Of a stretch of DNA of 64,000 nt, positions 57,624-64,000 are shown piece by piece (within the stretch, counting starts at the first letter, position 1; the number at the start of each line of letters is the position of its first letter). The DNA is taken from positions 78,759 to 142,758 of the forward strand of contig NZ_JARXYZ010000020.1 of assembly GCF_029894125.1 (NCBI RefSeq). The letters run 5' to 3'. The stretch is from Kitasatospora sp. MAA19 (GTDB lineage Bacteria; Actinomycetota; Actinomycetes; Streptomycetales; Streptomycetaceae). Made by a program: the position numbers and the translations under genes. The notes below the pieces were generated by a model. It did no database searches. It was given only the letters and a program-made list of their open reading frames with translations, and was not told the origin of the DNA.

Positions 57624-57818
57624 GCCAGGAAACTAACCGAGAAGCGGCCCGGTAATGCCCGACCCCTCGACTCCGGGACGATTCCGCAATGCGCCGTAAG
57701 GGGTACGACTCGCGCCCGAATCGGGACAGAGGGGTTTACATCGGTCTTGGGGGTGGGATGGTCCGTTCGCCGACGTGCGATTCCCCGAGCGCACACTGAG
57801 CGAAAGGCCATGGCGCTT

Positions 57819-58232
57819 ATGAACACCACGGTCAGCTGCGAGCTGCACCTGCGCCTCATCGTGTCCAGCGAGTCCTCACTGCCCGTCCCCGCGGGCCTGC
57901 GCTACGACACCGCCGACCCCTACGCCGTGCACGCCACGTTCCACACGGGCGCGGACGAGACCGTGGAGTGGGTGTTCGCCCGAGATCTCCTTGCGGAGGG
58001 GCTGCACCGACCCACGGGCACCGGCGACGTCCGGGTCTGGCCGTCGCGCAGCCACGGGCAAGGGGTGGTCTGCATCGCGCTGAGCTCTCCGGAAGGAGAA
58101 GCCCTGCTGGAGGCCCCGGCCCGGGCGCTTGAGTCGTTCCTCAAGCGGACGGACGCCGCGGTGCCCCCCGGCACCGAACACCGCCACTTCGACCTCGACC
58201 GGGAGCTGTCCCACATCCTCGCTGAAAGCTGA
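57819..58232 (+). CDS. ssgB: Sporulation-specific cell division protein SsgB
   Basis: A 137-aa SsgA-like protein. From memory it is nearly identical to Streptomyces SsgB: MNTTVSCELHLRLIVSS, LRYDTADPYAVHATFHTG, EWVFARDLLAEGL and GTGDVRVWPSR are all present. SsgB recruits FtsZ to future septum sites during aerial-hypha sporulation. The inner ATG is used because it gives the canonical N terminus. An ATG three codons upstream is also in frame. AAAGG lies before both. It stands alone between two intergenic regions. Confidence 0.95.
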   Translation: MNTTVSCELHLRLIVSSESSLPVPAGLRYDTADPYAVHATFHTGADETVEWVFARDLLAEGLHRPTGTGDVRVWPSRSHGQGVVCIALSSPEGEALLEAPARALESFLKRTDAAVPPGTEHRHFDLDRELSHILAES

Positions 58233-58648
58233 CCCCGTCCGGAGGCAGTCACGCCCCGCCGTCAGCGGGGTCGCTACCTCCTGCCGTCACCGCAGCCGTC
58301 CTACTCGGGGGCACGGCAGCAGACTCAGCCGCGCACGACGCGGTCTCGGGGCCGGTGAACGGCCCGCTCCCACCGGTGCGGGTCCGCGACACCGCAGGCG
58401 CCCGGCACCGAGGCCGGCCATCCATACGGGTGGCCGGCCTCGGTGCCGGGCGCCGTCGCCTTTCCGGATGCTTCTGCGCGAGCCCGTCCGGCCGGACGAG
58501 GCCCGACGGCGGGGCCCGACGGAGAGGCCCTGACGGAATCCGTACAGGTCTTCGAAAGAACCCACCGCCCTTCCGCCGCACGGCCCGGTATGGTCTGGGG
58601 TAACCGTGGACCGGGGTACCGGAGTCCCCTGCGCGAGGAGTCCCCAAC
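58233..58648. other. Intergenic region between ssgB and the CGNR gene
   Basis: About 415 bp without a convincing gene. It contains a 24-bp perfect inverted repeat (58397-58454), likely the ssgB terminator, and then a GC-rich stretch leading to the CGNR gene. I see no clear promoter boxes. Confidence 0.5.
58397..58454 (+). terminator. Long perfect hairpin (24-bp arms) downstream of ssgB
   Basis: Two perfectly complementary 24-base arms (left arm begins GGCGCCCGGCACCGAGG) flank a 10-base TCCATACGGG loop, about 165 bp after the ssgB stop. The arms are longer than any other terminator here. It probably ends ssgB transcription, but it could also be a processed RNA structure. Confidence 0.6.
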
Positions 58649-59218
58649 GTGCTGATCACCCATGACACCGAGTGCGCGCTGAGCATCCTCGTCGAGCTGC
58701 TCAACACCGCACCCGAGGTGTGCGGCACCGAGAAGCTGCCGGACGTGGCCGCGCTGGACGCCTTCGTGGTCCGCCAGGAGATCAGCGAGATCGACTCGCT
58801 GACCGAGGACGACCTGCGCAAGGTGCAGCAGCTGCGCACCCGGCTGCGCGAGGTGTTCCGGACCGAGTCCACCGCGGAGGCCGCCGAGCTGGTCAACGGG
58901 ATCGTCGCGGCCGCCGGTACGACGCCGCGGCTGACCAACCACGACCACCACGACTGGCACATCCACTACTTCGCTCCGCACGCCGCGCTGGGTGACCACC
59001 TCGCCGCCGAGCTGGGCATGGCGCTCGCCTTCATCCTCATGGCGGGCGAGCGGGAGCGGCTGCGCCGGTGCGAGGCACCGGACTGCGCGCGGGTCTTCGT
59101 GGACCTCTCCCGCAACCGCTCCCGGCGCTACTGCGACAGCCGCACCTGCGGCAACCGGCTGCACGTCGCCGCCTACCGGGCGCGACAGCGCTCGGCGGAG
59201 GCCGTGCCCTCCGTCTGA
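58649..59218 (+). CDS. CGNR zinc-finger transcriptional regulator (ABATE domain)
   Basis: A 189-aa protein with an N-terminal ABATE-type domain (stress-response associated) and a C-terminal CGNR zinc finger. RRCEAPDCARVFVD and RYCDSRTCGNRLHVAAYRAR supply the four Cys and the CGNR-type CGNRLHV signature, predicted to bind DNA. Target genes are unknown. GTG follows GAGGAG at 8 bases. It is 415 bp after ssgB. Confidence 0.9.
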   Translation: MLITHDTECALSILVELLNTAPEVCGTEKLPDVAALDAFVVRQEISEIDSLTEDDLRKVQQLRTRLREVFRTESTAEAAELVNGIVAAAGTTPRLTNHDHHDWHIHYFAPHAALGDHLAAELGMALAFILMAGERERLRRCEAPDCARVFVDLSRNRSRRYCDSRTCGNRLHVAAYRARQRSAEAVPSV

Positions 59219-59244
59219 CGCCGCCCCGCCCTCCCCCGCGGGGT

Positions 59245-59688
59245 TCAGATGCCGCGCTTGCGGAGGATCTCCTCGATGTCGGTGAAGTCGCCGAGGCCGT
59301 CGTCCCGCTTGCCCGCCGCCGGCTTCTTCGGCGGCGCGGAGGCCACCGCCGGGCGCTCGGGCGCCGCGGCAGCCGGGCGCTCCGGCGCGGAGTCCACGGC
59401 GCCCCGGCGGCCCACCCAGCGGGTGGTGACCAGCAGGACCGCGGAGACGCCGAGCAGCACGATGCCGGTCCAGACCCGGGGGTCGAACACCAGCTTCGTG
59501 GCCCAGGCGGCGAACTCGCTGCCGATCGTCCGGGCCACCGGGAACAGGCCGGTCAGGTAGAGCCCCACCGGTATGAGGGCCACCGCCAGCCAGCGGGTCG
59601 CGGACAGGAAGCGCCGCCGGTAGGCCCGCAGACCGGCGACGGCCACCCCGCCCGCCGTGAGGGCGAAGCTGATCGCCGCGGTCAGCAC
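59245..59688 (-). CDS. Small hypothetical membrane protein
   Basis: A 147-aa protein with three hydrophobic helices (AAISFALTAGGVAVAGL, WLAVALIPVGLYLTGLF and VWTGIVLLGVSAVLLVT). An Ala/Pro/Lys-rich cytoplasmic tail ends in GDFTDIEEILRKRGI. I do not know the family. GTG follows AAGGGG at 7 bases. Longer open frames to 60054 overlap the next gene and are shadows. Confidence 0.75.
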   Translation of the reverse strand: MLTAAISFALTAGGVAVAGLRAYRRRFLSATRWLAVALIPVGLYLTGLFPVARTIGSEFAAWATKLVFDPRVWTGIVLLGVSAVLLVTTRWVGRRGAVDSAPERPAAAAPERPAVASAPPKKPAAGKRDDGLGDFTDIEEILRKRGI

Positions 59689-59798
59689 GGCTGCACCCCT
59701 TCGTGTCCGGTCGTCCTGGTCATCACTGCCTCCCTGTCGGCCTTCGCAGGGGCGCACCGTCGGCCGGAGCGGGCGCCCACTAGTGAAACACTGGGGGA

Positions 59799-60299
59799 AT
59801 GATCGATGGTTCCCTCCCCCGGCTCGAGTTCTGGTGCGACCTCCAGTGCCCGGACTGCCGCACCGCGCTGGACGACGTACGGGCGCTGCGCGCGCAGTAC
59901 GGCGACGCGCTGCCCGTCGAGGTCCGACACTTCCCCCTGGAGAAGCACAAGCACGCCTACGCGGCCGCGGAGGCCGCCGAGGAGGCGTTCGCGCAGGGGT
60001 TGGGCTGGCCGTTCGTGGAGGCGCTGCTGGCCCGGGTCGAGGAACTGGACGCACGGGGGCAGCAGGTGCTGCTGGAGGTGGCCCGGGCGGTCGGGGTGGA
60101 CGCCGAGGAGGTCGACACCGCGCTGATCGACGGGCGGCACATGCTCACCGTGGACGCCGACCAGGCCGAGGGCCGGGCGATCGGTGTCACGGGCACGCCG
60201 ACGTACGTGATCGGCGGGACGCGGTTGGACGGCGGGCAGAGCCAGGACGGCCTGCGGGACCGGATCGTGGCCGTCATCGAGGCGGCGAAGGCTTCCTGA
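59799..60299 (+). CDS. DsbA family thioredoxin-fold oxidoreductase
   Basis: A 166-aa DsbA-fold protein without signal peptide, so probably cytoplasmic. The active site is CPDC at about residues 17-20 (EFWCDLQCPDC). The helical insertion follows, and GVTGTPTYVIGG with the cis-Pro is near residue 132. It resembles FrnE/2-hydroxychromene-isomerase-type DsbA proteins that reduce or isomerise disulfides. ATG is preceded closely by GGGGGA. Confidence 0.88.
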   Translation: MIDGSLPRLEFWCDLQCPDCRTALDDVRALRAQYGDALPVEVRHFPLEKHKHAYAAAEAAEEAFAQGLGWPFVEALLARVEELDARGQQVLLEVARAVGVDAEEVDTALIDGRHMLTVDADQAEGRAIGVTGTPTYVIGGTRLDGGQSQDGLRDRIVAVIEAAKAS

Positions 60300-60311
60300 C
60301 GACATGTCGGG

Positions 60312-61154
60312 TCACAGCGACTTTCCGTAGATGCGATTGGTGACCCGGTAGCCGAGCGAGGCGTACAGCCGGATCGCGACCTCGTTGTCGGAGAAGACGT
60401 TGAGCCCGAGGTTGTGCACCCCGGCGGCCAGGCACTCGCGTTCGGCGAGCAGCATCAGCGTCCGGCCGTGTCCCCGGCCCCGGTGGGCCGGGGACACCTC
60501 GACGACCATCACCCAGGCCAGCGGCTCGCCGCCCGGCAGGTCGCGCAGGTGGAGGTCCACCCAGAGCGAGCCGAGCGGCTCGGACCCGCCGGCCGCGCGC
60601 AGGCGGCGCAGGACGACACCGGGGCTGTCGGCGCCCTGCGGGAGCTGGCGCAGGTGGTCGAGGTGCGACTTGGCGCGGGCCTGCTCCTCGCTGAGGCCGG
60701 ACTCGACGAGCGAGCGGATGTAGCCCTCGGCCGTCTCGTCGAGCCAGGCCGGGAACTCCGCGGGCCCGATCCGGTCGGCGGTGACGCCGGTGGGCAGGGC
60801 GGGGGCGGCGGTCAGCCGCTTGGCCAGGTTCCGCATCCGCTCGGTGTAGCCGAGGGTGGCGGCGAGCGCCCGGGCGATCCGTGCCGGTTCGGGGATGTTG
60901 GCATCCACCCGGGTGCAGCCCCAGCCGCGCAGCACCTCCTCCGCGGCCAGCGCGCCGAACGTGCCGCGGCCCCGACCGCGGCCTTCTCTGACTTCCAACT
61001 CTGCTATCTCGCCCCAGAGTTGGCTGCCGTGCGGGACGGCGGTGGTGCGCAGCGCGCCGACCTGGCGGCCGTTGGCGCAGATCTGCCAGCGCCTGGTGCG
61101 GCCACCGGCGGCGGTGGGTGTCTCGGGGCCTTCGGGGCGCAGCGTCGTGGTCAT
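60312..61154 (-). CDS. Two-domain GNAT acetyltransferase
   Basis: A 280-aa protein with two GNAT-like halves. The N-terminal half (VREGRGRGRGTFGALAAEEVL) has a degenerate acetyl-CoA loop. The C-terminal half has a complete motif VVEVSPAHRGRGHGRTLMLLAE followed by LGLNVFSDNEVAIRLYASLGY. Substrate is unknown. MshD also has two GNAT domains, but the similarity I can see is only architectural. ATG start. It is convergent with the DsbA-like gene 13 bp away. Confidence 0.85.
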   Translation of the reverse strand: MTTTLRPEGPETPTAAGGRTRRWQICANGRQVGALRTTAVPHGSQLWGEIAELEVREGRGRGRGTFGALAAEEVLRGWGCTRVDANIPEPARIARALAATLGYTERMRNLAKRLTAAPALPTGVTADRIGPAEFPAWLDETAEGYIRSLVESGLSEEQARAKSHLDHLRQLPQGADSPGVVLRRLRAAGGSEPLGSLWVDLHLRDLPGGEPLAWVMVVEVSPAHRGRGHGRTLMLLAERECLAAGVHNLGLNVFSDNEVAIRLYASLGYRVTNRIYGKSL

Positions 61155-61248
61155 GTGGTGGTCCCTTCCCCGCGCCCGGAGCCCTATGCCCGTGTCGCCG
61201 CTGCGCGCCGCCGGTGCGGCGGCCGGTTCTTCCGGCGCCGGGCGGGGG

Positions 61249-62079
61249 TCACGGGTCGAGGTCGTCGCCGCTGCGCTCGGCGAAGACGGCCATGGCCTTG
61301 GCGGTGACGGGGCCGACGCCGGGCAGTTCGCGGTCGTCCACCCGGGTGACGGCCTGGACGTCGCGGGTGGTGGAGGTCAGGAAGACCTCCTCGGCGTCCT
61401 GGAGGGCGCTCAGCGGCAGGTCGGCCTCCTCGGCACCGCACCAGTCGATGACGAGCTGCCGGGTGATGCCGGCCAGGCAGCCGGAGGCGAGGGCGGGGGT
61501 GAGCAGGCGGCCGCCGAGGACGACGAAGACGTTGGAGCCGGTGCCCTCGCAGAGCAGGCCGGCGGTGTTGGCGAACAGGGCCTCCGAGGCGCCGGCCCGG
61601 TGGGCGGCGGCCAGGGCGACGACGTTCTCGGCGTACGAGGTGGTCTTGAGGCCCGCGACGGCGCTGTGCTCGTTGCGGCGCCACGGGACGACGGCGGCGG
61701 CGGTCTCGTCGGGGCGGCGGTTGATCGCGCCGAGGGCGACGACGAGGGTGGGGCCGGTGGTGCCGCGCTCGGAGCCGAGCGGGGCGTTGCCGCCGGTGTA
61801 CGTGACGCGCAGGCGGCCGAGCGGCGCCGGGTTGGCGGCGAGCACCTGGGCGCAGGCCTCGCGGACCAGGTCGTGGTCGGGGTCGGGCAGGCCGAGGCCG
61901 CGGGCGGAGCGGGTGAGCCGGTCGAGGTGGCGGGTGACCGCGAAGGCCCGGCCGTCGGTGGCCTTCATGGTCTCGAACACCCCGTCGCCGGTGGTGAGTC
62001 CGTGGTCGAGGACCGAGATTGCGGGGTCGGTGGAGTCGACGAGCGTCCCGTTGACCCAGCTGGTGGTCGGGTTCGGCAT
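61249..62079 (-). CDS. pabC: Aminodeoxychorismate lyase-like class IV aminotransferase
   Basis: A 276-aa PLP enzyme of aminotransferase class IV. SVLDHGLTTGDGVFET is near the N terminus, the PLP-binding Lys lies in GLKTTSYAENV, and EGTGSNVFVV, GCLAGITRQL and EEVFLTSTTRDVQAV complete the family pattern. Because pabB lies 43 bp upstream on the same strand, it most likely splits 4-amino-4-deoxychorismate to p-aminobenzoate. A branched-chain or D-amino-acid role is less likely. Confidence 0.87.
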   Translation of the reverse strand: MPNPTTSWVNGTLVDSTDPAISVLDHGLTTGDGVFETMKATDGRAFAVTRHLDRLTRSARGLGLPDPDHDLVREACAQVLAANPAPLGRLRVTYTGGNAPLGSERGTTGPTLVVALGAINRRPDETAAAVVPWRRNEHSAVAGLKTTSYAENVVALAAAHRAGASEALFANTAGLLCEGTGSNVFVVLGGRLLTPALASGCLAGITRQLVIDWCGAEEADLPLSALQDAEEVFLTSTTRDVQAVTRVDDRELPGVGPVTAKAMAVFAERSGDDLDP

Positions 62080-62122
62080 CGAGGGCTGCTCCTAGGGCGA
62101 GGGTGGGGGCGGTGCGTGCGGC

Positions 62123-63184
62123 CTATGCCCCGGTGGGGTCGGATTCGCTGCCCGACGCTATCGCGACCAGGCGGGCGGCCTTCAGTTCGGTTTCCGCCCA
62201 CTCGCGGTCGGGGTCGGAGCCCCAGGTGATGCCGGCGCCGGTGCCGAAGCGCAGGACGGGGACCTCGGGGTCGGCCCGGTCGAGCCAGAAGGTGCGGATG
62301 CCGACGGCGAGTTCGCCCTCGCCGCGGTCGGCGTCGACCCAGCCGACGGCGCCGCAGTAGGGGCCGCGCGGGGCGGTCTCCAGGGCGTCGATGATCCGCA
62401 GCGCACTGGACTTGGGGGCGCCGGTGACGGAGCCGGGCGGGAAGGTGGCGGCGAGCAGTTCGGGCCAGCCGGCGCCCTCGCGCAGGGTGCCCTCGACGGT
62501 GGAGACCAGGTGGACCAGGCCGGGGTGCTTCTCGACGGCGCAGAGGTCGGGGACGGTGACGCTGCCGGTCGCGCAGACCTGGCCGAGGTCGTTGCGGACC
62601 AGGTCCACGATCATCACGTTCTCGGCGTGGTCCTTGTCGAGGAGGTCGTCCTCGGTGCGGCCGGTGCCCTTGATCGGGCCGGAGGAGACGGTGCGGCCGG
62701 TGCGGCGCAGGTACAGCTCGGGCGAGGCGGTGGCGATCTCGACCCCGTGCTCGGGCAGGCGGATGGTGCCGGCGTAGGGGGCGGGGTTGCCGCGGGCGAG
62801 GAGGCCGGTGAGGGCGTCCACGTCGCTGCGGGCCGGGTCGGGCAGCGGCGCGGACAGTACGCGGCAGAGGTTCGCCTGGTAGACCTCGCCGGCGGCTATG
62901 TGCTCGCGGATGCGGCGTACGCCCGCGGTGTAGGCGGCCCGGTCCAGGGAGCTGTGCCAGCCGCCGGCCTCCGGTCCGCGCCAGCCTGCCCCTGAGGGCG
63001 GCGCGGGGGCGGGGCGGACGTCGTCGAAGCGGGCGCAGGTCAGCCGGCCCTCGAAGTCGTAGGCGACGGCCCAGTAGCCGGTGGAGTCCAGGGCGGCCGG
63101 GTCCGAGGTGACGTCGCGCAGACCGGTGGCCAGGCGGCCGCCGAATCGGGCGAGCGGGGTGCGGGGGTCGATGGGGCCGGACAC
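62123..63184 (-). CDS. pabB: Aminodeoxychorismate synthase component I-like chorismate-binding enzyme
   Basis: A 353-aa chorismate-binding enzyme. GEVYQANLCRVL, the SSGPIKGTGR segment, ENVMIVDLVRNDLGQV and GSVTGAPKSSALRIIDALE are the standard blocks of the TrpE/PabB family. The KGTGR block and the linkage to pabC favour PabB, which aminates chorismate to ADC. GTG follows CAGGAGA at 5 bases. The amidotransferase partner PabA is not in the window. First gene of pabB-pabC. Confidence 0.88.
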   Translation of the reverse strand: MSGPIDPRTPLARFGGRLATGLRDVTSDPAALDSTGYWAVAYDFEGRLTCARFDDVRPAPAPPSGAGWRGPEAGGWHSSLDRAAYTAGVRRIREHIAAGEVYQANLCRVLSAPLPDPARSDVDALTGLLARGNPAPYAGTIRLPEHGVEIATASPELYLRRTGRTVSSGPIKGTGRTEDDLLDKDHAENVMIVDLVRNDLGQVCATGSVTVPDLCAVEKHPGLVHLVSTVEGTLREGAGWPELLAATFPPGSVTGAPKSSALRIIDALETAPRGPYCGAVGWVDADRGEGELAVGIRTFWLDRADPEVPVLRFGTGAGITWGSDPDREWAETELKAARLVAIASGSESDPTGA

Positions 63185-63491
63185 GGTTCTCCTGCGCGGT
63201 CGTGCTGGGCGGCGGTGCCTGAAGTGTAGGTCGGAGGTGCGGGCCCGGCCCGGGGCGTGAGCACCGGCGGGCGTCGCACGGGTGTGCGCCGGGTGACCGG
63301 CGGATGATCGTCCGGAAGCGCCGCAGGTGGCGGCCGGTGACCGGCTCCGGGGGTCGACGGGGAGGTGCTCGACGGGCATCCCCTCGGCACGCTGCGGGAA
63401 CGGATTTTTAGCTGGCCCGGGAATCCGCTAGAGTTCAACACGTCGCCAGGGAGCGCAGCCGAAGAAAAGCGGTGAAGATCCCGGGAGACAG
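63185..63491. other. Intergenic region between pabB and the tRNA array
   Basis: About 307 bp without a gene. It carries the pabB promoter region (minus strand) and the tRNA-array promoter (plus strand). The A/T-rich patch around 63404-63434 stands out from its GC-rich surroundings. Confidence 0.5.
63406..63434 (+). promoter_or_regulatory. Putative promoter of the Gly-Cys-Val tRNA array
   Basis: TTTTAG and TAGAGT lie 17 bases apart, with TAGAGT about 57 bases before the first tRNA. TAGAGT resembles -10 boxes of stable-RNA promoters in Streptomyces. The -35 box is weak. Confidence 0.5.
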
Positions 63492-63564
63492 GCGGACGTG
63501 GCTCAGTTGGTAGAGCATCACCTTGCCAAGGTGAGGGTCGCGAGTTCGAATCTCGTCGTCCGCT
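63492..63564 (+). tRNA. tRNA-Gly (anticodon GCC)
   Basis: A 73-base tRNA with acceptor GCGGACG/CGTCCGC and discriminator T. The anticodon stem TCACC/GGTGA carries loop TTGCCAA (anticodon GCC, reads GGC), and the T-arm contains GAGTTCGAATCTC. No CCA encoded. First gene of the array. Confidence 0.96.
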
Positions 63565-63604
63565 CGATGAGGAACAGTGTAAGATCGTTCCTCGTGTGTT
63601 GCCT

Positions 63605-63675
63605 GGTGGAGTGGCCGAGAGGCGAGGCAACGGCCTGCAAAGCCGTGTACACGGGTTCAAATCCCGTCTCCACCT
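63605..63675 (+). tRNA. tRNA-Cys (anticodon GCA)
   Basis: A 71-base tRNA with acceptor GGTGGAG/CTCCACC and discriminator T, anticodon stem ACGGC/GCCGT and loop CTGCAAA (anticodon GCA). CCA follows directly in the DNA, unlike its neighbours. Confidence 0.96.
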
Positions 63676-63712
63676 CCAAGAGGTTCGACCGGTTCCACCG
63701 GAAGACCTCCCC

Positions 63713-63784
<72 letters not shown>

Positions 63785-63825
63785 CGTCGGGCCCTTCGGG
63801 GTCTGCTGCAGGACCGCCACACCAG

Positions 63826-63897
<72 letters not shown>

Positions 63898-63938
63898 CGT
63901 CGGATCCTTCGGGGTCTGCTGCAGGACCGCCACACCAG

Positions 63939-64000
<62 letters not shown>

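Overview
This is a very GC-rich, densely coded chromosomal window from a sporulating actinomycete, almost certainly Streptomycetaceae (Streptomyces, Kitasatospora or a close relative). The evidence is the third-position G/C bias with long antisense shadow frames, the many GTG/TTG starts, a near-canonical SsgB, the PIM lipid genes pgsA-patA-pimA, and the order thrS-HIT...pgsA-patA-pimA...pdxS-pdxT-yebC-ruvCAB-yajC-secDF-apt-rel, which is characteristic of actinobacteria. It is core chromosome: I see no insertion sequence, phage, CRISPR array or clear genomic island.

Layout. 0-4.1 kb: the 3' end of an unknown gene, an NLR-like NB-ARC/TPR protein with an amyloid-motif-like N terminus, a Nei/Fpg DNA glycosylase and a P-loop kinase-like protein. 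4.1-16 kb (minus strand): aroQ-aroB-aroK-aroC, aroE, two tandem mltG-type transglycosylases, ruvX, alaS and two small envelope-associated genes. 16-30 kb: a STAND ATPase/TPR regulator, a small TPR protein, rpsD, rarA, ppk2, a LysR regulator, a GNAT enzyme, aspS-hisS, a metallo-hydrolase, a cyclophilin and a DUF349 protein. 30-46.5 kb (minus strand): rel, apt, secF-secD-yajC, ruvB-ruvA-ruvC, yebC, pdxT-pdxS, a LemA-like protein, a tautomerase, pimA, patA and pgsA. 46.8-55.7 kb: an EF-G paralog, a DCC protein, an unknown membrane protein, HIT, thrS, an unknown protein and a DUF4365 protein. 55.9-64 kb: a DnaQ-like exonuclease, two tRNA-Val(CAC), ssgB, a CGNR zinc-finger regulator, a DsbA-like oxidoreductase, a two-domain GNAT protein, pabC-pabB and a tRNA array Gly-Cys-Val-Val-Val that runs off the end.

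How the genes fit together. Four shikimate-pathway steps plus aroE make chorismate, and pabB/pabC draw on it for folate. AlaRS, AspRS, HisRS, ThrRS, S4, the EF-G paralog and six tRNAs belong to translation, with Rel as the stringent-response enzyme. RuvABC, RuvX, RarA, Nei and the exonuclease serve DNA repair. SecDF/YajC serve export. PgsA, PatA and PimA build the phosphatidylinositol-mannoside anchors of the envelope.

The most unusual signal is a 77-bp tandem repeat between ruvA and ruvB. On the coding strand each full unit is a 26-codon micro-ORF with its own Shine-Dalgarno, and the stops overlap the next ATG, so the chain feeds directly into ruvB. Other items worth attention are the RHIM/BASS-like N terminus of the NLR-like protein at 235-2241, the DUF4365 pair next to thrS, the GTPase-motif-altered EF-G paralog, and the exact 113-bp tRNA-Val repeat at the right edge. 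Start codons were chosen by Shine-Dalgarno position and family alignment from memory. No database search was possible.
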